This document shows, piece after piece, positions 58,810-64,000 of a stretch of 64,000 nt of DNA (positions are counted from its first letter, which is position 1; the number at the start of each line of letters is the position of its first letter). The stretch comes from Phycisphaera sp. TMED24 (GTDB lineage Bacteria > Planctomycetota > Phycisphaerae > Phycisphaerales > SM1A02). The translations under genes were made by a program, and so were the position numbers. The DNA lies in contig NHCD02000016.1 of NCBI GenBank assembly GCA_002168105.2, positions 68,784 through 132,783 on the forward strand, written 5' to 3'. The notes under the pieces are model-generated. The model saw only the letters and a program-made list of their open reading frames with translations, searched no databases and was not told the origin of the DNA.

Positions 58810-59723
58810 AAGTCGTATTCGTAGGGTCTGGTGCGTTTGGCGTTCCAACATTGCGTGCTTTGGCGGGAACGTCATCGCCCGATCTCGTGGGCGTGTTAAC
58901 CAAGCCGGGTATGCCGGCTGGGCGTGGCCAAAAAGTCAGGCAGACCCCTATTTTCGATACGGCGAACGAGCTTGGTCTCGATGTCCTGACCCCAAAGTCA
59001 GTCAATGATGATGCCGGCCAGAAGTGGCTGGACGACAAGTCTCCCGACGCCTTGGTGGTTATTGCTTACGAACGGCTCTTGTCTCGACGAGTTTTGGACG
59101 GCCGCTTCGCGTGCAACCTTCACGCGTCTTTGCTCCCTCGTTGGCGTGGCGCAGCACCGATCCACCGCGCCGTTCTAGCCGGCGATAAAGAAATTGGCGT
59201 TTCAGTGATCGAGCTCGCGTCTTCGATGGACACCGGTGTCATTTTTGCCAGAAAGAGCGTTCCGAGAGACCCCTTGTTGACCACTGGAGAGTGGCACGAT
59301 CGGATGGCGGACTGGGGGCCTGAACTCATCATGGGGACCTTGGACGCTTTCGCCAATGGCAAGCTCATGCCCATGCCTCAGGATTCTGAATCAGCGACTC
59401 ATGCCAAGAAGTTGTCAAAGTCGGAAGGGGTGTTTGATCCGCAGCTTTCTTCGGAGTTGGCACTTGCTCAGATTCATGGACTTGAACCCTGGCCTCGGTG
59501 TACAACGGCCATAGCCGGTGTCCGGGTCCAACTCCGACGCGCCAAAATGGCACAAGAGGGGCCTGAATGTGCAGGACTCGTGGATGAATTCGGACACCTC
59601 CGATGCCGCGATGGCTGGATTGAAGTGACGGAAGTTCAGCCCGAGAGTCGTAAGTCGATGTCATTTACTGACTTCGCCCGAGGCCTGGGGTGCGCGTGGC
59701 CTCAGCCAATCCCTAGCGTTTGA
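58806..59723 (+). CDS. fmt: Methionyl-tRNA formyltransferase
   Basis: MKVVFVGSGAFGVPTLRALAGTSSPDLVGVLTKPGMPAGRGQKVRQTPI, ACNLHASLLPRWRGAAPIHRAVLAGDKEIGVSVIELASSMDTG; ATGA overlap with def. Confidence 0.96.
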   Translation: MKVVFVGSGAFGVPTLRALAGTSSPDLVGVLTKPGMPAGRGQKVRQTPIFDTANELGLDVLTPKSVNDDAGQKWLDDKSPDALVVIAYERLLSRRVLDGRFACNLHASLLPRWRGAAPIHRAVLAGDKEIGVSVIELASSMDTGVIFARKSVPRDPLLTTGEWHDRMADWGPELIMGTLDAFANGKLMPMPQDSESATHAKKLSKSEGVFDPQLSSELALAQIHGLEPWPRCTTAIAGVRVQLRRAKMAQEGPECAGLVDEFGHLRCRDGWIEVTEVQPESRKSMSFTDFARGLGCAWPQPIPSV

Positions 59724-59841
59724 TTTGTCCACCCACTGAGCAATTTGCCACGGGGCCCAAGGAGGTCATCCGCTGGTTCGATGTCATACATTTTGCGTGT
59801 TGGAACACATCCAGATTCCAGGGATTTTTTCGAGGGTGGAT

Positions 59842-62800
59842 ATGCGAAATTTTGCAGCAGCTGTTCTTCTTGCCGCGGCTTCATGGGCCTCAGCGGATTG
59901 CCAATCTGATGTCATTCCATGGCCTGAAGGTTCTGGAGATCTCTTTGGCTCCGGCATCACAGGCGATGCTGGAAGGATTGTGGTTGGCGTTCCTGATGCA
60001 TCGCTCGGCGGCTTTTTTGAACATGGTCGTGTCCTGGTTTCAAACACCGATGGAATTCTGGTCGAGCTGCCCATGCCGCCTCAAGAGTCGGGCCTCCTTA
60101 TTGGTTCCGATGTGGCGCTTTCAGACGGCTACGCCTTCGCTTCTTGCACAGGCCGAACCGATGGATTCAATGGCAATGTCGGCGGCATTCTTTTCTGGAA
60201 GCAGATGTCCGCGGGCACGTGGTCTGCTCCACAGCTTCTGTCTCGCCCCGACTGGGATGATCAATTCTTTGGTGGATATCAGATCGCAGCATCCAACGGT
60301 GTCTTGGCAGTAAGTGTCCCTGGTCTGGTTGGCGGATTTCCCGCCGGAGCTGGCGCGGTAGACCTATGGACCGTTGCCGGGCCGGCTGACTCCCAGTACG
60401 CCGGCCGAATTTCTGATGGAAGTGAAGCGGGATCTTTTTTTGGCGCGTCAATTGATCTCAATGGGTCGCTCCTTGTGGTCGGCGCCCCGATCGCTGGCGC
60501 TGGGCGGGTCCATATCTACGACCGATCTGGCACATCTTTCGCCTACCGCGGATTTCTTGAAGGCGATTCCGAAGGTGACCAGTTCGGTGCCTCTGTGTTC
60601 TTGAACGGCAGCACCCTCTTTGTTGGTGCGCCACGAGTCGGCGCGGCCAATGTTGGCGAGGCGTACAGATTCAACATTCAAACTGGTCTCCCGGCCGCGA
60701 ACATGACGTACGCCGCTCCCGCCGGCGCCTCGCCGAACTCCAGATTTGGACTGTCGATCGCCGGCGACGAGCTCCACGTCTGTGCTACTGGCTTTCTCAA
60801 CGGCCGTGCCGCTATTTGGCGGGCCGATGCGGTCGAGGGGCTCCCTGATAGCATGGTCACGGACAGCTTTGTTGGACGAATTCGTGATGTGTTTGCCGAC
60901 GGCGATGGACGCTTTTATCTTCCCGACGAATTCTCCGGCGAAGTCAAGGTTTTGAATCCGCGATTGGACTGCAATCTCAATGGCGTTTGTGATCCCGACG
61001 AAGAAGGGCCTGACTGCAACAACAACGGCATCCCCGACGTGCCTTGTGATCTGGTCACCTTTGGCGACTGCGACGGCAATCACATCCCTGACGACTGTGA
61101 GCCGGACTGTGACAACGATGGCGTTATCGATGCTTGCGAGAGTGACGACGACAACGACGGCATCCCTGATGATTGCGATGCCGACTCATGTGGCCCAACT
61201 GGACCTGACTGTGATGCAAATGGCGTCCTTGACTCATGCGATATCGACGCCGGGTCTGAAGACTGCAACTTGAATGGCATTCTCGACGAATGCGAGAATT
61301 TGGCTGACTGCAACGCTAACGGTGAGCCCGATGTGTGCGAATCGATTGATGATTGCAACGGCAACTCCATTCCCGATGAATGTGAAATCGATGGCAATGA
61401 CTGTGATGCAAATGGCATTCCTGACGATTGCCAGCCGGATTGTGACAACGACAATATCCCCGACGCTTGTGAGCTGGACTGCAACTCAGACGGCATCCCT
61501 GATGAATGTCAGGATCTCTCCGATTGTGATGTGAATGGCACCCCGGATGTATGCGAGCCGTTTAAAGACTGCAATTCAACCGGAATTCCCGATCGTTGCG
61601 AACTTGACAACAATGACTGTGATTCAAACGCTACCCCAGATGAATGCGATCCGGACTGCGATGGAGATGGCCTTCCTGACGCCTGTGAGGTCGACTGCAA
61701 CTCGGATGGGACCCCTGACGAGTGTCAGGAGCTTGCAGACTGTGACAACAGCGGCACTCCAGATATCTGTGAACCAAGTGAAGATTGCAACTCGAACAGT
61801 ATTCCCGATCGCTGTGAATTGAAAGGGAACGACTGTGACGGCAACGGGGTTCCTGATGAATGCGATCAGGATTGCGACAGCGACGGAACCCCGGACGCTT
61901 GCGAGAAAGACTGCAATGGTGACGGCATCGTTGATGATTGCCAAAGGCTTGAAGACTGTGATGAAAATGGCACCCCGGACGCGTGTGAAACCTTTGATGA
62001 TTGCAATTCAAACCAGGTTCCCGATCAATGTGAACTTGTCCGAAATGACTGTAACGCCACTGGTATCCCTGACGAATGTGAACTAAAGGACAATGACTGC
62101 GACGGAGATGGCGTGCCGGACGACTGCCAGCCCGACTGCGACAGGGATAATGTCCCCGATGCCTGCGAGGCAGATTGCAACCGCAATGGGTCTCCAGACG
62201 ACTGTGACCTCGATCAGGGCTCCAGCGAAGATTGCGACTCCAATGGCGTGCCTGATGAATGCGATCTCGCTGACGGCGGTCTGGATTGCAACGGCAATGG
62301 GTCCCTTGATGTTTGCGATCTTTTGGATGGCAAATTTGACGATTGCAATGGCAACGGTATTCCTGATGACTGCGATCTTGGCCTGACTGGTGGTGGCGGT
62401 GTTGTTCGCGTCTCGTTCGAGGAGTTCCTTGGCAGTGACCAGCTCGCGCTTTCGTCGCAAATTGACGGACTCGAGTTCATCGGCAGCAACCAAAATGCCC
62501 CCTGGACGATCCGGGACGCAACCACTGGCGAGTACAACCTTTCCTCGTGGGATTGCGTGGGCGAATCCGATGCCGGTGAGGCTTGGGGTGAAGGGAATTA
62601 TTGGATTTGCGACGAAGTCGCGGTCACGACGGCACTGGACAAGACGGGGAACGATGGCGAAATCATCATTCCGTTTGGTGCTTCTTTCTTTGAGCTTCGC
62701 TATTGCTCGGTATCAGCACTTTCCTTGATCGCATATGACGATTCCGGCCGCATCATCGCTACTGATTCCCAGCCGGGCAACATCCGCTCCAGTGGGAACG

Positions 62801-63420
62801 AATCTGGCCCCGGGGTTCTTCGTGTCAGCACGAAGGGCAGCCGCCGAATCTCATCGGTACGCATAACCGATTCTGGGAATTTCTGGATCGTTGACTCGAT
62901 CGTCTCCGACGGTCTGTACCAAGGGTCCGACTTTGACTGTGACAACAACATGCTCATTGATGAGTGTGAGATCGCCGCCAATCCAGAACTTGACTGCGAC
63001 AAAAATGGAACTCTTGATGTCTGCGATGTGCTCCAGCCCAAAGCTGACTGCAACATGAATGGCATTCCTGATTTCTGTGATGTCACAAGTGGTTTCTCAG
63101 CAGATTGTGACAGCAACAATCAGCCCGACGAATGTCAATTGTTGGATGGCTCTGCCTTCGATTGCAATGAGAATGATGTCCTTGACGCCTGTGAAATCGC
63201 TGGTGGAGGTTTGGATCAGAACGGAAACGGGGTTCCTGACGAGTGCGAGTGCATCGCGGACCTGAACGCCGATGGGTTCGTTGATCTGCTCGATGTCGTC
63301 GTCATTCTTGGCCAATGGATGACCGCTCCGGATGGTCTTCCTGACATTGATGGCGACGGGATGGTTGATTTGCAAGACTTGCTGCTGGTGCTTGATGCTT
63401 ATGGGCCGTGTGAGCTCTAG
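59842..63420 (+). CDS. Large secreted repeat protein: FG-GAP-like beta-propeller, thrombospondin-3-like Cys/Asp repeats, beta-domain, dockerin-like C-terminus
   Basis: Signal MRNFAAAVLLAAASWASA; GDLFGSGITGDAGRIVVGVPDAS-type FG-GAP repeats; about 37 DCNxNGIPDxC units; CIADLNADGFVDLLDVVVILGQW...DIDGDGMVDLQDLLLVLDAYGPCEL. Confidence 0.9.
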   Translation: MRNFAAAVLLAAASWASADCQSDVIPWPEGSGDLFGSGITGDAGRIVVGVPDASLGGFFEHGRVLVSNTDGILVELPMPPQESGLLIGSDVALSDGYAFASCTGRTDGFNGNVGGILFWKQMSAGTWSAPQLLSRPDWDDQFFGGYQIAASNGVLAVSVPGLVGGFPAGAGAVDLWTVAGPADSQYAGRISDGSEAGSFFGASIDLNGSLLVVGAPIAGAGRVHIYDRSGTSFAYRGFLEGDSEGDQFGASVFLNGSTLFVGAPRVGAANVGEAYRFNIQTGLPAANMTYAAPAGASPNSRFGLSIAGDELHVCATGFLNGRAAIWRADAVEGLPDSMVTDSFVGRIRDVFADGDGRFYLPDEFSGEVKVLNPRLDCNLNGVCDPDEEGPDCNNNGIPDVPCDLVTFGDCDGNHIPDDCEPDCDNDGVIDACESDDDNDGIPDDCDADSCGPTGPDCDANGVLDSCDIDAGSEDCNLNGILDECENLADCNANGEPDVCESIDDCNGNSIPDECEIDGNDCDANGIPDDCQPDCDNDNIPDACELDCNSDGIPDECQDLSDCDVNGTPDVCEPFKDCNSTGIPDRCELDNNDCDSNATPDECDPDCDGDGLPDACEVDCNSDGTPDECQELADCDNSGTPDICEPSEDCNSNSIPDRCELKGNDCDGNGVPDECDQDCDSDGTPDACEKDCNGDGIVDDCQRLEDCDENGTPDACETFDDCNSNQVPDQCELVRNDCNATGIPDECELKDNDCDGDGVPDDCQPDCDRDNVPDACEADCNRNGSPDDCDLDQGSSEDCDSNGVPDECDLADGGLDCNGNGSLDVCDLLDGKFDDCNGNGIPDDCDLGLTGGGGVVRVSFEEFLGSDQLALSSQIDGLEFIGSNQNAPWTIRDATTGEYNLSSWDCVGESDAGEAWGEGNYWICDEVAVTTALDKTGNDGEIIIPFGASFFELRYCSVSALSLIAYDDSGRIIATDSQPGNIRSSGNESGPGVLRVSTKGSRRISSVRITDSGNFWIVDSIVSDGLYQGSDFDCDNNMLIDECEIAANPELDCDKNGTLDVCDVLQPKADCNMNGIPDFCDVTSGFSADCDSNNQPDECQLLDGSAFDCNENDVLDACEIAGGGLDQNGNGVPDECECIADLNADGFVDLLDVVVILGQWMTAPDGLPDIDGDGMVDLQDLLLVLDAYGPCEL
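60967..62384 (+). repeat. First thrombospondin-3-like coding repeat array (about 31 units)
   Basis: Successive D-C-x-x-[ND]-G-x-P-D-x-C units read directly from the translation. Confidence 0.9.
61351..62214 (+). repeat. 216-bp higher-order repeat, four copies (starts 61351, 61567, 61783, 61999)
   Basis: Corresponding GA[TC]-TGC starts of DCNGNSIPDECE, DCNSTGIPDRCE, DCNSNSIPDRCE and DCNSNQVPDQCE are spaced exactly 216, 216 and 216 bp. Confidence 0.88.
62935..63249 (+). repeat. Second thrombospondin-3-like repeat block (about 6 units)
   Basis: DCDNNMLIDECE...DCDKNGTLDVCD...DCNMNGIPDFCD...DCDSNNQPDECQ...DCNENDVLDACE...DQNGNGVPDECE. Confidence 0.88.
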
Positions 63421-63421
63421 G

Positions 63422-63446
63422 AAATCTGACGTCTCCAGATTTTTTC
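63422..63446 (+). terminator. Rho-independent terminator after the repeat-protein gene
   Basis: AAATCTG-acgtctc-CAGATTT followed by TTTT, starting 2 bp after the TAG stop. Confidence 0.65.
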
Positions 63447-63473
63447 TGGGGTTCTTTCGTGCTAAGATGGACT

Positions 63474-64000
63474 ATGCCCCCATTCACGGATGACCCCACT
63501 TCGCGTGCGTCGCAGGATGCGATTGACCTCTCTCAGCATGGAAAATCCACCAAGGACCACTCGGAGTTCTTGAGTGCTGTCCCGGATGGATATCAGAAGG
63601 GCCGCACCCGCTATGTCGCCGTTCTCGGCACGGTGATGAGTGGCCTTGGCAAAGGCATCTTTTCCTCCTCGCTTGCCAAGCTTCTCAAAGACAAGGGCTT
63701 GTCGGTCGCCCCGATCAAGCTGGAGGGGTACCTCAATGTTGACTCGGGCACGCTGAACCCTTACCGCCACGGTGAGGTCTTTGTCTTGGATGACGGCACC
63801 GAGACAGACATGGACCTCGGCACGTATGAGCGCATGCTGGATCAGAACCTCTCCCGGCAGAATTTTGCCACCAGCGGACAGATCTTCTCAACCATCTTGG
63901 AACGGGAGCGCCGTGGCGGCTACCTGGGGCGAGATGTTCAGATGATCCCCCATGTCACCGGGGAAGTGAAGCATCGTCTTCGACGCCTCGCCATGACTGG
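63474..64000 (+). CDS. pyrG: CTP synthase, N-terminal part (gene continues past the right edge)
   Basis: Translation from ATG 63474: RYVAVLGTVMSGLGKGIFSSSLAKLLKDKGLSVAPIKLEGYLNVDSGTLNPYRHGEVFVLDDGTETDMDLGTYERML...GGYLGRDVQMIPHVTGEVK. Absent from the ORF track because no stop is in the window. Confidence 0.93.
   Translation, partial: MPPFTDDPTSRASQDAIDLSQHGKSTKDHSEFLSAVPDGYQKGRTRYVAVLGTVMSGLGKGIFSSSLAKLLKDKGLSVAPIKLEGYLNVDSGTLNPYRHGEVFVLDDGTETDMDLGTYERMLDQNLSRQNFATSGQIFSTILERERRGGYLGRDVQMIPHVTGEVKHRLRRLAMT

Noticed and set aside
61080-61496. Minus-strand repeat ORFs such as MPSELQSSSQASGILSLSQSG in the TSP3 region
   Set aside because: Periodic reverse-complement reading of a repetitive coding array, not independent genes; same for 61624-62011 and 62083-62537.
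61351-62214. Regularly spaced repeats as a possible CRISPR array
   Set aside because: They are in-frame coding repeats with variable sequence and no identical repeat/unique spacer pattern; no cas genes nearby.

Overview
This 64-kb window looks like ordinary, compact chromosomal DNA from a planctomycete-type bacterium (probably a Phycisphaerae relative). That lineage call is an inference from protein style: Tat-targeted Gfo/Idh/MocA, a Cys-rich thrombospondin-3/dockerin protein, SUMF1-like and SulP proteins. I find about 60 protein genes and two tRNAs (initiator Met-CAT, Gln-TTG). Two genes are cut by the window edges (hutU at the left, pyrG at the right); neither is in the supplied ORF track. 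Most of the window is housekeeping: hutUH, rplU, menG/ubiE, apaG, map, pyrC, xthA, katG, dprA, dacB, ligA, purC, mfd, prs, rplY, pth, rpsF-ssb-rplI, prmC, ribD, fusA, kdsB, def-fmt. I see no CRISPR array, transposase, integrase or prophage. The best leads are: (1) a lipoprotein with the motif set of IsPETase-type polyester hydrolases (12912-13829) in an accessory-looking block next to tRNA-fMet; (2) a thrombospondin-3-like repeat protein containing an exactly periodic 216-bp higher-order repeat; (3) an apparently catalytically dead GH10-fold protein; (4) a signal-peptide-bearing low-molecular-weight phosphatase/ArsC-fold protein; (5) a stand-alone class II RNR C-terminal (NrdJb-like) protein; (6) a divergent RNase HII-like protein; (7) blaI with a textbook-like operator but an M56/BlaR1 partner truncated to a stub; (8) a long bulged hairpin between rpsF and ssb. 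All family calls are by eye from motifs; no database search was run.
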